This document shows, one piece after another, positions 40,816 to 49,699 of a stretch of DNA of 64,000 nucleotides. This DNA comes from an uncultured Lachnospiraceae bacterium (lineage in GTDB: Bacteria > Bacillota > Clostridia > Lachnospirales > Lachnospiraceae). The notes under the pieces were generated by a model. It saw nothing but the letters and a program-made list of their open reading frames with translations, did not search any database and was not told the DNA's origin. The stretch lies in the NCBI GenBank assembly GCA_910588535.1, contig CAJUOO010000002.1:1-64000 (forward strand), written 5' to 3'. A program made the position numbers and the translations under genes. How positions within the stretch are numbered: position 1 is the stretch's first letter; each line of letters opens with the position of its first letter.

Positions 40816-42144
40816 TTAATCAAATGGCGCTTCCTCTCCATCCCCTAAATCAAGATACCATTCCTGACTGAATTTTTCCTTTGGCTGCTGTTTTTTCATT
40901 CTTTCAGGCTTCGCTTTTAATGTAGGGGATTTCCCCACTGCCTCCTGATATACTTCTATAAGGTTTGGCAGGGAACCTGACACCAGCCGCTTCCTGACGG
41001 ATATATTGACAGGGTTAATGCCCAGCTCCTGCAAATTTCGGAGTGCTTCCAGTGCATAGGCTCGCTTCCGCATGGATTCCATGCATGGATATGTCGGTGT
41101 TTCATCTTCCACATGGTCTAAAAACGCTGCTATCCCTTTATATTGGGCTATCCCTTTTAATGCATCACACATTTTGTCCTTCTGTGCCTTTGTATATCCT
41201 GAATCCCTGATGATGCCCTCACACGCTGAAAACTTATAATACCTGCCAGTACCAGCAATCTTCCCCATGTAAAAACAGAACATATCCACGTCTATCTGCC
41301 CTGCCATTTTCTGGAACTGCAACAGGCTCCTATCCTTAATCTCATAATCCCTGCATAGTGAGAGTATCTTCTTCTTTTTCAGGTACAGTCTATATGCCAG
41401 ATAATCCTTCTTCGGCTTGCTGGATACATACTTGATATCCTCCTGTTTAAATAATGGGTCAAGCTGCCCTGCCATATCCGTTTTTGGCGCATTGTAATCC
41501 AGAAGTATCTTCATGGCAATGCTGTCATAAGCAGGGCGTTCCTGCCTCCGCTTCTCCTTCCGTAATTCTTTCTGCTCTTTTTGTGACAGCTTACTGTTCT
41601 GGAAAGTATGCTCCCTCGGCTCTATGACAATATTCCTGCCCTGTTCCCTCTGGTGCATGGAATCATAGGAAATCTGGTGTGCTTCATCACTGTCTGATTC
41701 CATCCTGCCAAATTCCCTTTTAAGTTGCATATTTTTCAGGTCATACCCACTCTTTAGGAACTGGTAATAGTCTTTGATATGGTATCCCTGAAAAACATAC
41801 CTGAAAGACGCTGATTGCAGCTTCCATTCCAGTCTGCGCCCCCAATCTTCTGGAAGGTATTCCTCTACTTTCCCAGTCACCATTGAAAAATCATATTCCC
41901 CATCACGCTCAAACCTTTTTGCATCCACCGTTACATTAATGGTGCAGTTATAATTGCTTAACGGCTCCAGAAACAGCTTTTTCAGGTTGACCCACACATT
42001 TACCTGTACAATCCCCTTATCCTTTAATTCAACAGTATACATTTCCGTCTCGGCAAATTGTGGCTGCTCAAACTTAGAATAGTTCCTGATGTTCAATGCT
42101 TCCGCTGCATTAATGGCAGCATTAATCGTAATAAAATCCAGCAT
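40816..42144 (-). CDS. Unknown protein, possible second replication protein
   Basis: A 442-residue protein beginning MLDFITINAAINAAEALNIR. The first 180 residues are beta-rich (VQVNVWVNLKKLFLEP, CTINVTVDAKRFER, then EWKLQSASFRYVFQGYHIKD with YYQFLKSGY). The middle is highly charged (LSQKEQKELRKEKRRQERPA) and the rest helical. The beta-rich N-terminus resembles the layout of phage-type initiators and could be a distant paralogue of the 36757 protein, but no catalytic motif is certain. ATG 42144 has AAGGAG. It is transcribed away from a ladder of palindromes at 42251-42431. Confidence 0.45.
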   Translation of the reverse strand: MLDFITINAAINAAEALNIRNYSKFEQPQFAETEMYTVELKDKGIVQVNVWVNLKKLFLEPLSNYNCTINVTVDAKRFERDGEYDFSMVTGKVEEYLPEDWGRRLEWKLQSASFRYVFQGYHIKDYYQFLKSGYDLKNMQLKREFGRMESDSDEAHQISYDSMHQREQGRNIVIEPREHTFQNSKLSQKEQKELRKEKRRQERPAYDSIAMKILLDYNAPKTDMAGQLDPLFKQEDIKYVSSKPKKDYLAYRLYLKKKKILSLCRDYEIKDRSLLQFQKMAGQIDVDMFCFYMGKIAGTGRYYKFSACEGIIRDSGYTKAQKDKMCDALKGIAQYKGIAAFLDHVEDETPTYPCMESMRKRAYALEALRNLQELGINPVNISVRKRLVSGSLPNLIEVYQEAVGKSPTLKAKPERMKKQQPKEKFSQEWYLDLGDGEEAPFD

Positions 42145-42250
42145 ACAGTCTCCTTCAGTTGCCACAAGAAAAATAAATGGACTGTCATCCAACAAACTGC
42201 ATTATAAAGGGATTTATCCCTGTTCACGTCAATTTCAAAGTGGCTAATTT

Positions 42251-42431
42251 CCCTAGCGGGGTATTACAAGTTAATTATAATATTTCCTCTATATCCCTCC
42301 CCTAACGGGGAATAGACGGACAGTAGTAGCTGCTCCTGCCTCACATGTGATAATCCCTAACGGGATTTTAACGAATCATGGATGAGGGCAATGCTTCCTC
42401 TTGTCCTTTAATGCCTATCCCTATCGGGATA
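42251..42431. repeat. Ladder of four related palindromes (CCCTAnCGGG)
   Basis: The copies are CCCTAGCGGGG (42251-42261), CCCCTAACGGGG (42299-42310), AATCCCTAACGGGATT (42352-42367) and TATCCCTATCGGGATA (42416-42431). All share CCCTA-n-CGGG, and the arms lengthen towards the plus-strand gene. They lie in the divergent region between two element genes. They could be operators or origin hairpins. Confidence 0.75.
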
Positions 42432-42470
42432 ACCAAAATAATAATTCTATTATAAAGGAGGTTTCTAAGA

Positions 42471-43106
42471 ATGGAAACAAAATTTAATCCAGAGACACTA
42501 AGAAATGTAAAGCTGTTCGATGCGGAAAAGCTGAAACGGCACATTGAAAGCGAAGACAAGAACTGCGTTCTTTATCTTGACAGACCTCAATTAGCCTCAT
42601 GGGAGAATCCCCGTTACACCTTTTCCCTTATCACGCCTGACTGTGGGTTGAGGGAAGCATCCATCGGCGAGATAATGGAATGCCTGGAAGAGAACGATAT
42701 CCTTGATGATTCCGAAATCATTCTTTCTTGGGAGGCGCACGAACAATGGTATGCTGAACTGCGGGATGCCCTTGAAAGTCTGCCTGATTACCTGTACTCC
42801 CATGGTGTCCCCTTCCCTTACGAACTGCACCCCAACAGCAACGGAGTCAGTGATTGCTATGTATATGGCGATGATGCAGCAGTGATAAAATTTATTGAGA
42901 CACTCCTTGTAATGTCGGATGTTTCAGTAAATACGGAATCCATGGAAAGCCAGCAGATAATCATGGATAATGCTGTTAATTTTGCCGTAGACGAACTGAT
43001 TCCCGCCCTGCATTCCGAAAACGAGGTTTCCAGCGAAACTGCTGCTGCCCTTGTGCAGAAGGTATACAAATACACCTCCCAGCTCTTCTGGATTTACAGT
43101 CTTTAA
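42471..43106 (+). CDS. Acidic protein of unknown function (211 aa)
   Basis: A 211-residue, strongly acidic protein beginning METKFNPETLRNVKLFDAEK. It has no recognised motif; the pattern is mixed helix and strand. The start has AGGAGG and follows the last palindrome of the ladder by 40 bases, so its expression may be controlled there. A terminator-like hairpin follows at 43112. Its acidity and size are reminiscent of small anti-restriction or DNA-mimic proteins, but this is not evidence of function. Confidence 0.65.
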   Translation: METKFNPETLRNVKLFDAEKLKRHIESEDKNCVLYLDRPQLASWENPRYTFSLITPDCGLREASIGEIMECLEENDILDDSEIILSWEAHEQWYAELRDALESLPDYLYSHGVPFPYELHPNSNGVSDCYVYGDDAAVIKFIETLLVMSDVSVNTESMESQQIIMDNAVNFAVDELIPALHSENEVSSETAAALVQKVYKYTSQLFWIYSL

Positions 43107-43111
43107 ACCTG

Positions 43112-43141
43112 ACAGGTACAGCCCTCAAAAGCTGTGCCTGT
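43112..43141 (+). terminator. Hairpin after the 211-aa protein gene
   Basis: ACAGGTACAGC and GCTGTGCCTGT pair almost completely around CCTCAAAA; T-rich sequence follows only weakly. It is closely related to the hairpin at 43553. Confidence 0.6.
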
Positions 43142-43232
43142 TCCCTTTAAGAGATTCAGATAATGAAAGACAACTTTTTACAATGTACGAAACTAATCAA
43201 CCATAACCCAATATTAAAAGGAGAGTATCATT

Positions 43233-43508
43233 ATGTCAAAAATTAAAGTGATTGCAAACAAAAGAAGTGCATATACCAGAACAAGCATAGACGCCCTAGA
43301 ACTAGACCGTCTCTATGTCTGTGAACGGCTTTTCATCTACATGGTTACAAGTGGTATGCCCGAAGAGTTCGTCAAGCTGTGCCGTAATATGATTATCCAC
43401 ATGCTCATCTTTCAAAAAGACCCTAAAGAGCTGGAAAAGCTAATCCGTAAGGCAGATGAGGAAATCTCTCCTTGTGGTGACATGCTTCTGGCAGGACTCA
43501 AACATTAG
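43233..43508 (+). CDS. Small protein of unknown function (91 aa)
   Basis: A 91-residue protein starting MSKIKVIANKRSAYTRTSID, basic at the N-terminus and helical afterwards (LELDRLYVCERLFIYMVTSG). No family is recognised. AAGGAG precedes the ATG. It lies between two nearly identical hairpins, the second of which is a good terminator. Confidence 0.6.
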   Translation: MSKIKVIANKRSAYTRTSIDALELDRLYVCERLFIYMVTSGMPEEFVKLCRNMIIHMLIFQKDPKELEKLIRKADEEISPCGDMLLAGLKH

Positions 43509-43552
43509 TTCTACATGTTTCGATTATTTTGATAATCCTTAAGTCTCAACTC

Positions 43553-43590
43553 GGACAGGTACAGCCCAAAAGCTGTGCCCGTCCTTTTTT
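43553..43590 (+). terminator. Intrinsic terminator after the 91-aa protein gene
   Basis: GGACAGGTACAGC and GCTGTGCCCGTCC form a long stem around CCAAAA, followed by TTTTTT. It also stands at the end of the converging minus-strand genes. Confidence 0.8.
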
Positions 43591-43611
43591 CATTCATTAA
43601 CTCATCAAATA

Positions 43612-44502
43612 TTACTGCTGTTTTGCTGTCTGGAACTTCTCAATCAAGATGGATGCCTGTACGCCCGTGATTTTCCTGTAATCATCTATGCCCCAATTAG
43701 CCATTGTGTATCTGTTCAACGCATTCTCTGACGAATTGCTCTCCTTCATCAGCTTTTCCAGAAGGGTTATCTGCTTCTTGGTCGCTGGTTTCTCCTTGGC
43801 TACTGCTTTAGTGGTTTTCGGTTTTAATTCCTCTGGATTCTTACCGCTGCTGCCTGTATCGCTGTTATCAGGCTCTGTATTCAGGTCTTTCAAATCCTCC
43901 ATATCCTGCGTAAACCTCGCGGACAGATTACCGACATTCAGGGCAGCATCCACAAGCGCACGTTTCTTAGCCATTTTCAGCACCGTGTTCTGGACTGCGT
44001 ACCCGCTGCTCTTGGCATATCTGCCCTCTCTGGTATTGGTGATGCCGATTCCCTCACCTTTGACAACGCCGTTGTAATCTATCAGGAACACCTTGCACTC
44101 ATAAGAGAAAAAGCCCACATTATAGTCCTCCACACGGTTCACTATCTCCGTCCGTGCAATCAGCCCCAGATAGTTCAGAATCTTCTCTGCCCCGCTCTTT
44201 AGCAGTGTAGGCTTGTTGCAGTGTGGTATCACGCCGTAATCCGTTCCAGCCACAAGGACAGTTTCAATAAATCTGCTCATTTCATCATTGAATGTTTTTG
44301 CTTCCTCAACGGTCAAGCCCCTTGCCCCTGATGATGTTATGGGCTTCGTCTCTGGCTTAAATTCAGTGCTTTCCGCATCAAACATAAGGTTCTTAGGGAT
44401 ATTCATTTCAGCCCTGTCTATGGCTGCGCTGGAACCCTCCGCTGGCTCAATCTTCCCCATCCTGCTCTCTAACAACGCTTTCAAATCAATCTGTTTGCTC
44501 AT
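43612..44502 (-). CDS. Probable single-strand DNA annealing/recombination protein of the element
   Basis: A 296-residue protein with a conserved-looking core: FIETVLVAGTDYGVIPHCNK, then PTLLKSGAEKILNYLGL, CKVFLIDYNGVVKGEGIGIT and TVLKMAKKRALVDAALN. Proteins with the DYGVIP..KPTLLKPGAEK pattern are common in phages and mobile elements beside recombination genes, and mostly have no assigned function. Here it directly follows a YqaJ exonuclease, the position of a RecT-type annealing protein, so I infer an analogous role. The C-terminal part is a charged linker plus a helical domain. ATG 44502 has AGGAGG nine bases ahead. Confidence 0.6.
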   Translation of the reverse strand: MSKQIDLKALLESRMGKIEPAEGSSAAIDRAEMNIPKNLMFDAESTEFKPETKPITSSGARGLTVEEAKTFNDEMSRFIETVLVAGTDYGVIPHCNKPTLLKSGAEKILNYLGLIARTEIVNRVEDYNVGFFSYECKVFLIDYNGVVKGEGIGITNTREGRYAKSSGYAVQNTVLKMAKKRALVDAALNVGNLSARFTQDMEDLKDLNTEPDNSDTGSSGKNPEELKPKTTKAVAKEKPATKKQITLLEKLMKESNSSENALNRYTMANWGIDDYRKITGVQASILIEKFQTAKQQ

Positions 44503-44519
44503 AATCTCCATCCTCCTGT

Positions 44520-45455
44520 TTATTTTACTGTGAATCTCCTGCTTGTGCTGGTCTTAACATATTTCTGGTAAATCTCTGGCTCGTTCTCTTTCAGGGCTTT
44601 GCTGTCAAGCCTCTCGGAACTTACGGGTTTCCATGAGATTGCATGATTCAGGCATTTTGCCCTGTCATAATCCCTCATAAATTCTTTGATATGGTTCGCT
44701 GCATCCTGCTTCTTCGCCTTTGCGTTATCTTCCTCTGCGGATGCCTCGATATAAAGGTCAACATACTCAATCGCTTCCTCTGGCAAGACAATCTGCTCTG
44801 ATATACCGCCACGGTAGGCGCGGTCAAGCAGCCCTGTGGCAGCATCCGAACCGTCAATCTCTGGGCGTACCATATTCTGCACCTTATTCCAGAACTCCTT
44901 TTCTACCGCTATAAGCATCCGCTGTACCTCCGAATCTGCGTCAACTTCAAATACCTTGAAGCTGTTGCCTCCAATGAGTACAGCCACATATGCCTTTGCA
45001 GCCCCTGTGACACAGAGGTAATGCTGCACCTGTGTCTGGTAATATGCTGGGATGTCATCCTCCCATTCATTCCGTTTATATTCGCTGGCGGTCTTGATTT
45101 CAAGGATTGCGGGGTTCCCTTCATCATCCACGGTCAGCCCGTCCACATCCGCAAGCATGAACGGGTATTCAGGGTGCTGCAACATAGCTTTCACTTCCAC
45201 TACTGACTTCCCCATGACCTCCGCAAAATGGTTACGGATGACAGGCTCCATGATGTTGCCCCACTGCATAGCCTCGTTTTCTTCTACTGCCTCATTGCTC
45301 TGGTTCGTCTTGTCCAGCCATAGACCAACCGCTGACTTCCATTTACTGATTCCCAATATGGCAGCTACATCACTGCCCCCAATGCCACGCTTACGGTAAC
45401 TAAGCCATTCCTCCCGTGACAGTCCTTCCGTCTCCACGAAAACATTTACGTTCAT
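44520..45455 (-). CDS. YqaJ-type viral recombinase exonuclease
   Basis: A 311-residue nuclease of the lambda-exonuclease/YqaJ fold. Conserved features are SYRKRGIGGSDVAAILGISK near the N-terminus, then QWGNIMEPVIRNHF, the metal-binding ADVDG and the catalytic ILEIKT (E119, K121), and QVQHYL. These enzymes resect double-stranded DNA ends and hand single strands to an annealing protein, here probably the next gene. ATG 45455 has AGGAGG ten bases ahead, while the frame extends to 45476. Confidence 0.9.
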   Translation of the reverse strand: MNVNVFVETEGLSREEWLSYRKRGIGGSDVAAILGISKWKSAVGLWLDKTNQSNEAVEENEAMQWGNIMEPVIRNHFAEVMGKSVVEVKAMLQHPEYPFMLADVDGLTVDDEGNPAILEIKTASEYKRNEWEDDIPAYYQTQVQHYLCVTGAAKAYVAVLIGGNSFKVFEVDADSEVQRMLIAVEKEFWNKVQNMVRPEIDGSDAATGLLDRAYRGGISEQIVLPEEAIEYVDLYIEASAEEDNAKAKKQDAANHIKEFMRDYDRAKCLNHAISWKPVSSERLDSKALKENEPEIYQKYVKTSTSRRFTVK

Positions 45456-45541
45456 AATCCCATTGCCTCCTGTCATTAAAATAAAACAGGCAGAAGCCCT
45501 ATGCCCCTGCCCGTAAAGTAACTTATAATGCTACATACATC

Positions 45542-46168
45542 CTATGCCCTGCTGCATCCCATCCCTGCAAGATATCCTTCCATATCACCATCCTCAAAAT
45601 GGTCACGGCGGTAACGCTCATTCCAGAGCAGTTCCTTTAATCTCTTTGGGGAATCAGGCTGGTACTCAAAAGATACAAACTTACCCAGTTCCATATCACC
45701 ATACTCTGTAATGGCTTTCCCTGCCGCCTGTGTGCGCTCCCCATGCTCATAGACCAATGTCACGCTCCCAGAACTGATTGCAGCTTTCTTCATATACTCA
45801 TAATGTTTCTGGTAGTCCAGCGTATAGATATCACCTGACACAATACCGTCCACAATCCCTGTAACTTCCACTATGTAGCAAAGCACTGGTTCACTCGTCT
45901 GCTCGGCATAATAACAGAAGGTAATGTATTCCCGTGTGTCCTTCAGGAAAATATCACGCTCACGCAAGCACCACGTCCCATTTTCACGGCACATCCAAAG
46001 GAAAATCCTGTCCTGCCTTTCCTCTTTCCCTGCTGCCGCTTCCAACATACGCCTGTCAACGTCAAAATCGGACTTGAAATGAACCGTGTGCGCCTCTACA
46101 ATGCGCCCCATCACTTCCAGAATGTCCACCTTCCAAAATTTCCGCTCTGCAACTGTCCTTCTTCCCAT
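45542..46168 (-). CDS. Element protein of unknown function (208 aa)
   Basis: A 208-residue protein starting MGRRTVAERKFWKVDILEVM. Mixed beta and helix pattern; one part, VEVTGIVDGIVSGDIYTLDY, looks like a barrel. Histidine and aspartate residues do not form a known motif. The ATG overlaps the stop of the metallopeptidase gene, with GGAGG ten bases ahead, so it is coupled to that gene. I do not recognise it. It may belong with the recombination pair or the ArdC protein. Confidence 0.6.
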   Translation of the reverse strand: MGRRTVAERKFWKVDILEVMGRIVEAHTVHFKSDFDVDRRMLEAAAGKEERQDRIFLWMCRENGTWCLRERDIFLKDTREYITFCYYAEQTSEPVLCYIVEVTGIVDGIVSGDIYTLDYQKHYEYMKKAAISSGSVTLVYEHGERTQAAGKAITEYGDMELGKFVSFEYQPDSPKRLKELLWNERYRRDHFEDGDMEGYLAGMGCSRA

Positions 46169-47052
46169 TATTCTCCATCCTCCTTCAAATCAGAAAAAGC
46201 GGAATCCGAAGACTCCGCTAAGTTATTGATTATCTTTGCAGCTACCTTCTGTACGGTGTCTGCAACAATTTTCAGTTCGTCCTTATCTTTCAGCCAGCTC
46301 TTGATATAGCTCACGCTGTACCTGCTGGTATCAAGCCCCAGACGCATACTTACCACAAACGCAACGCTCTCTGCTATCAGTTCCCTGCGGTTCCTGCTGA
46401 TATCTTCCTCTGAATGCATGGCAAAATCAATGGCGTGAGCATATTCGTGTAAAATCGTCTTGATTTTCTGTAAATACTCAACGTCTGCCCGCACACTGAT
46501 AACCCCTGTTTCCAGATTGTAGCTGCCCTTTGAGGCTGTCCCTGTCACTTCCTGTACTGGATGCTCCGTGGAGATAAAGGCTTTCAGCTTTTCATAAATC
46601 TCTTTCTCCTGCTCACTGTTCCCAGCAAGCCCCTTTACCAGAACGGGCAAATATTCATCGGAACCGTCCGTGTCGGTAATGTCAAATACATAAGTTATTC
46701 TGAATCCAGAAATGACTTTCTTTGTCACCTTCTCGCCCTCGGAATCCTGATACTCTGACTTGTTTTCAGGCTCCTTGAAATCCTCCACTTTCTTGAAGCA
46801 GGGGGCTAAGATAGCCAGCCCCTTTGCCCCTTTCTTCACATACCGCCCAAGCTGATTCCATGCCCGATAACCTTTAACAAAGCTCGCTTCTGGATTTTGT
46901 AAATAAATTAACATTGCATTTCTAAAACTATAGTTGTAAAATAGACTTTGAAAAGCAAGGAAATGAAGCCAGTCCTCGTCCGTATTGATAGCCGCCAAGC
47001 CATCTTCAATACGTTCAAGGGCTGCTTGTATTTTCTCCTGATTTTTATTCAT
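46168..47052 (-). CDS. ArdC-like DNA-binding protein with zinc metallopeptidase domain
   Basis: A 294-residue protein. The N-terminal ArdC-type region has SFRNAMLIYLQNPEASFVKG, YRAWNQLGRYVKKGAKGLAI and FKKVEDF, known from anti-restriction proteins that coat incoming single-stranded DNA. The C-terminal part has the metal-binding HEYAHAIDF (HExxH) and the following ELIAESVAFVV helix, as in IrrE/ImmA-type proteases. Such proteins protect mobile elements on entry. ATG 47052 has GGAGG nine bases ahead. The overlaps with both neighbours show it is part of an operon. Confidence 0.85.
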   Translation of the reverse strand: MNKNQEKIQAALERIEDGLAAINTDEDWLHFLAFQSLFYNYSFRNAMLIYLQNPEASFVKGYRAWNQLGRYVKKGAKGLAILAPCFKKVEDFKEPENKSEYQDSEGEKVTKKVISGFRITYVFDITDTDGSDEYLPVLVKGLAGNSEQEKEIYEKLKAFISTEHPVQEVTGTASKGSYNLETGVISVRADVEYLQKIKTILHEYAHAIDFAMHSEEDISRNRRELIAESVAFVVSMRLGLDTSRYSVSYIKSWLKDKDELKIVADTVQKVAAKIINNLAESSDSAFSDLKEDGE

Positions 47053-47365
47053 GACTATGTACCTCCATATCAAGATTTAATTCGTTGTGGATGATTTCAG
47101 CAAATTCTTCCATCAAGTCCGTGTCATTCCCCATCCATAAGGAATACAGGTAATCGGTGATATGCTCCTGCTGGTTCAGCCAGCCCCATTCCCCTGCGGA
47201 TAAACTGCTGCAATTATGGTTCGCAAAAACGCAATATAATCCCTGCTTCACCACAAGCTGGCAGGCTTCCCCCACAATCTGCGCTGCTGCCAGTTCCCCC
47301 GATACCAGATATTGCCGATAATTCTTTACTTCCTGTTCCATCCGTCTTAAAACATTTTCTCTCAT
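47045..47365 (-). CDS. Small element protein of unknown function (106 aa)
   Basis: A 106-residue protein beginning MRENVLRRMEQEVKNYRQYL, helical with a hydrophobic centre and an acidic C-terminus (IIHNELNLDMEVHSHE). The frame is open to 47440, but AAGGAG before 47365 fixes the start. It overlaps the ArdC-like gene by eight bases. Proteins of this size commonly precede ArdC-like genes on clostridial elements; the role is unknown. Confidence 0.6.
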   Translation of the reverse strand: MRENVLRRMEQEVKNYRQYLVSGELAAAQIVGEACQLVVKQGLYCVFANHNCSSLSAGEWGWLNQQEHITDYLYSLWMGNDTDLMEEFAEIIHNELNLDMEVHSHE

Positions 47366-47378
47366 AAAGTTCTCCTTC

Positions 47379-47567
47379 CTATGCCCCGCATTCTTCATAA
47401 AGAGGGCAGTCACAACAATAGTCATAGTCACATTCCGCACCTGTCAGAAAACCATACTGCACAATCGGCATACAGGTGTTCAGATACAGGCTGCACCTTC
47501 CGCAAGCCCCAGGCATTTCAGGCGTTACGGGCTTCCCCTGTAATAAGCAGTTCTCCATCCCATTCAT
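47379..47567 (-). CDS. Small cysteine-rich, probably zinc-binding protein
   Basis: A 62-residue protein with nine cysteines: C7, a CGRCSLYLNTC group (22-32), and C46, C51, C52, C54 and C60. The spacing CxxC suggests a zinc knuckle or Fe-S site. An AGGAG site is close to the ATG. It sits between the DUF5688 and the 106-residue gene in the same direction with short gaps, so it belongs to the same operon. Confidence 0.6.
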   Translation of the reverse strand: MNGMENCLLQGKPVTPEMPGACGRCSLYLNTCMPIVQYGFLTGAECDYDYCCDCPLYEECGA

Positions 47568-47610
47568 CTCCTTTCCTTAAAAAATGGCAAAAAAATAAGA
47601 CCTATGGGGG

Positions 47611-48615
47611 TTACACTATTTCCACACGGTCATATGCCCTGCTGTAAAAATACACATTGTCGGATAAGACTTCTTCCTCCGCAACCTCGGAACCGTTGAT
47701 TCCCTGAACCATCATTTTCATGTATTCAACATCCATGTCCTCCGTGTCAGGGAGAAAGATAAGCTCATGTATAGAGGACGGGAGAATGTAAAAATCAGAA
47801 CCGATACACTCCGCAAAATCCCTTAACAGGTTCGGGTACAGAAGGACGGATGCGCCGTTAAGCCTGTCATGATTGGAAGCCACATACATAGGAAACACAT
47901 CTTCCGTTACCGCTGGCATATCATAAAATTCTCCTGAATCACCAGCATCCAGCATATCCTCCATCATTTCCACCATCACGCTTTCCATGGACTGCACCCT
48001 GCCCCTGAAAATACGCTGCGTGTTCTCCATGGCGATAGGATAGATTGTCTGCGTATCGGTTCCCCATGCATCCATAAAACTATTTCTTACAAGGATTGTG
48101 CCTGCATCTTTATGCCCCCTTGACACCAGAATGTAAAAGACAACGGCAAGGTCATGGTACGGGATATAAGGGATGCCTGAAAGCAATTCCCTGTTCCGCT
48201 CCGCATTTACCAGCTTGAAGCATATCCTTTCTTTCGCACGGTTGAAGTCTGTTACCATCCTGCTGTCAAATCCCCGTACCGCCTTGCCCTGCTCATATAA
48301 GCGCATAATTTCCTTACATACCGCTTCCATTGTCATGCCGTCCTGATATTCTTCAAACAGGCTTTCAAGGTAGATGGTCGGGGCTATGTTGATAACCTTC
48401 TCACGGATGGCAAGCCCTGTTAAATGTGTGCCGTTGTTCTTCGTCACTGGCTGGATGCTGATGCTATACCCGCTGCCATAGACCGCCTCCATTGCGCTCT
48501 TTACTGTCCCTGCAAATGCCTCCATAGTCCTGATTGTACCGTCTGCCATGATTATGCGTCCTCCTTCGTTGTTCGAATTGCTGTTAGCTGCTCCGTTATT
48601 CTTTGCGTTGTTCAT
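47611..48615 (-). CDS. DUF5688 family protein
   Basis: A 334-residue protein. After a low-complexity asparagine-rich start (MNNAKNNGAANSNSNNEGG) comes the DUF5688 pattern: NIAPTIYLESLFEEYQDG, RICFKLVNAERN, PYIPYHDLAVVFYILV and, near the end, DFYILPSSIHELIFLPDTED. The family is frequent in gut Firmicute mobile elements and phages, with no known function. AAGGAG precedes the ATG at 48615. It is probably the first gene of the group running down to 43612. The 290-base gap before it holds no gene that I recognise. Confidence 0.8.
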   Translation of the reverse strand: MNNAKNNGAANSNSNNEGGRIIMADGTIRTMEAFAGTVKSAMEAVYGSGYSISIQPVTKNNGTHLTGLAIREKVINIAPTIYLESLFEEYQDGMTMEAVCKEIMRLYEQGKAVRGFDSRMVTDFNRAKERICFKLVNAERNRELLSGIPYIPYHDLAVVFYILVSRGHKDAGTILVRNSFMDAWGTDTQTIYPIAMENTQRIFRGRVQSMESVMVEMMEDMLDAGDSGEFYDMPAVTEDVFPMYVASNHDRLNGASVLLYPNLLRDFAECIGSDFYILPSSIHELIFLPDTEDMDVEYMKMMVQGINGSEVAEEEVLSDNVYFYSRAYDRVEIV

Positions 48616-48906
48616 AGTGATAATCTCCTTTTCTTTGATAAAATGTGTTGTCGTGTTCCATATTCAGTTGTAAGCTGCTGTTTCAGGCACAGCTACCATG
48701 GATTCTGCAAGGGAACCACCGCCTTTCCTTTGGATTGTGTACAAAAATAGAACAGTTTTATGACTTGTTCAGGTCAAATAAAAAAGACACCAAGATTTCT
48801 CCTGATGCCTTAAATACTCTGATATATAGACCCGTGGGGTTCCGAACGAAAAACTTCTGTAAAAGTTAAAAGCGGGAACCGAACGGAAAATATATCTGAA
48901 AATTTC

Positions 48907-49647
48907 CTATATAACGGGCGTTGCCACACCCATGTTTACATATGTATAATCCACAATAATAATCAAATGGTCATACACTACTATCGTGAAAGTCGCTGCC
49001 TTATTCCCATCCTCTTTTATTATTATGAATTGCATGGGCGTACAAACCATAGTACCCAGATTATAATATGACTTTTGCAGACAATCCGCTGCTTCATCAA
49101 AAAATGGCATACTTAATTCCCTGCTTGGAATACCATTACCATGCTGCCCTGCATACTTGCAAAAAGCATTATAAGTATTCAGGATATAATAATCCGTACC
49201 AGAATAAAGCCTGTAAAAATCTTCTTTATCAGGTATGTACTCCCACCTGTGATAATCAACCCAATTGCAGAAATCCTTACCGTCTGGCTCACAGTTTATA
49301 AGGATTTTATATTCATTGCATACCAGAAAAAGATACTTATATCCTCTGTAGCTTAGTATTTTTAAGCCGTTATCCTTACTATTGCTGTTGGCAACATGGT
49401 AGCTGCCACTTTCCATAAGGGTGACATATTCCGTATCAGATTCAGGAGCACTCTGCGCCACATAATCAATGCTTTTCCTGATTCGCTCATTTAACGCTCT
49501 GGCATCCATATTATCTTGATAAAGTTCCCAATCTATAAACTCTAAAGGAATCTTTTGTCTTTTTATTTTCTCAAAAACAATATATAAATTTGTACAAACC
49601 ATAGTTTTTACTTTTCCTACTTTCCATGTACCACTTCCATAAAACAT
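48907..49647 (-). CDS. Unknown protein at the end of the AAA/pseudo-M48 operon
   Basis: A protein of about 246 residues with aromatic-rich strands (YLFLVCNEYKILINCEPDGK, FYRLYSGTDYYILNTYNAFC) and a hydrophobic C-terminus (FTIVVYDHLIIIVDYTYVNM). No known domain is recognised. The binding site is weak and the start could also be ATG 49602. It follows the 162-residue protein by about 50 bases and lies in the same direction as the ATPase genes; whether it belongs to that system is an inference from position. Confidence 0.5.
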   Translation of the reverse strand: MFYGSGTWKVGKVKTMVCTNLYIVFEKIKRQKIPLEFIDWELYQDNMDARALNERIRKSIDYVAQSAPESDTEYVTLMESGSYHVANSNSKDNGLKILSYRGYKYLFLVCNEYKILINCEPDGKDFCNWVDYHRWEYIPDKEDFYRLYSGTDYYILNTYNAFCKYAGQHGNGIPSRELSMPFFDEAADCLQKSYYNLGTMVCTPMQFIIIKEDGNKAATFTIVVYDHLIIIVDYTYVNMGVATPVI

Positions 49648-49699
49648 CACTCAATTTTTTTAGTATTCGTTTTTACTAATAATATATGTATACTTCCTT

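Noticed and set aside
42299..42367. Palindrome ladder considered as transcription terminators
   Set aside because: No T-runs follow, and the four copies share sequence, which fits binding sites or origin hairpins better.
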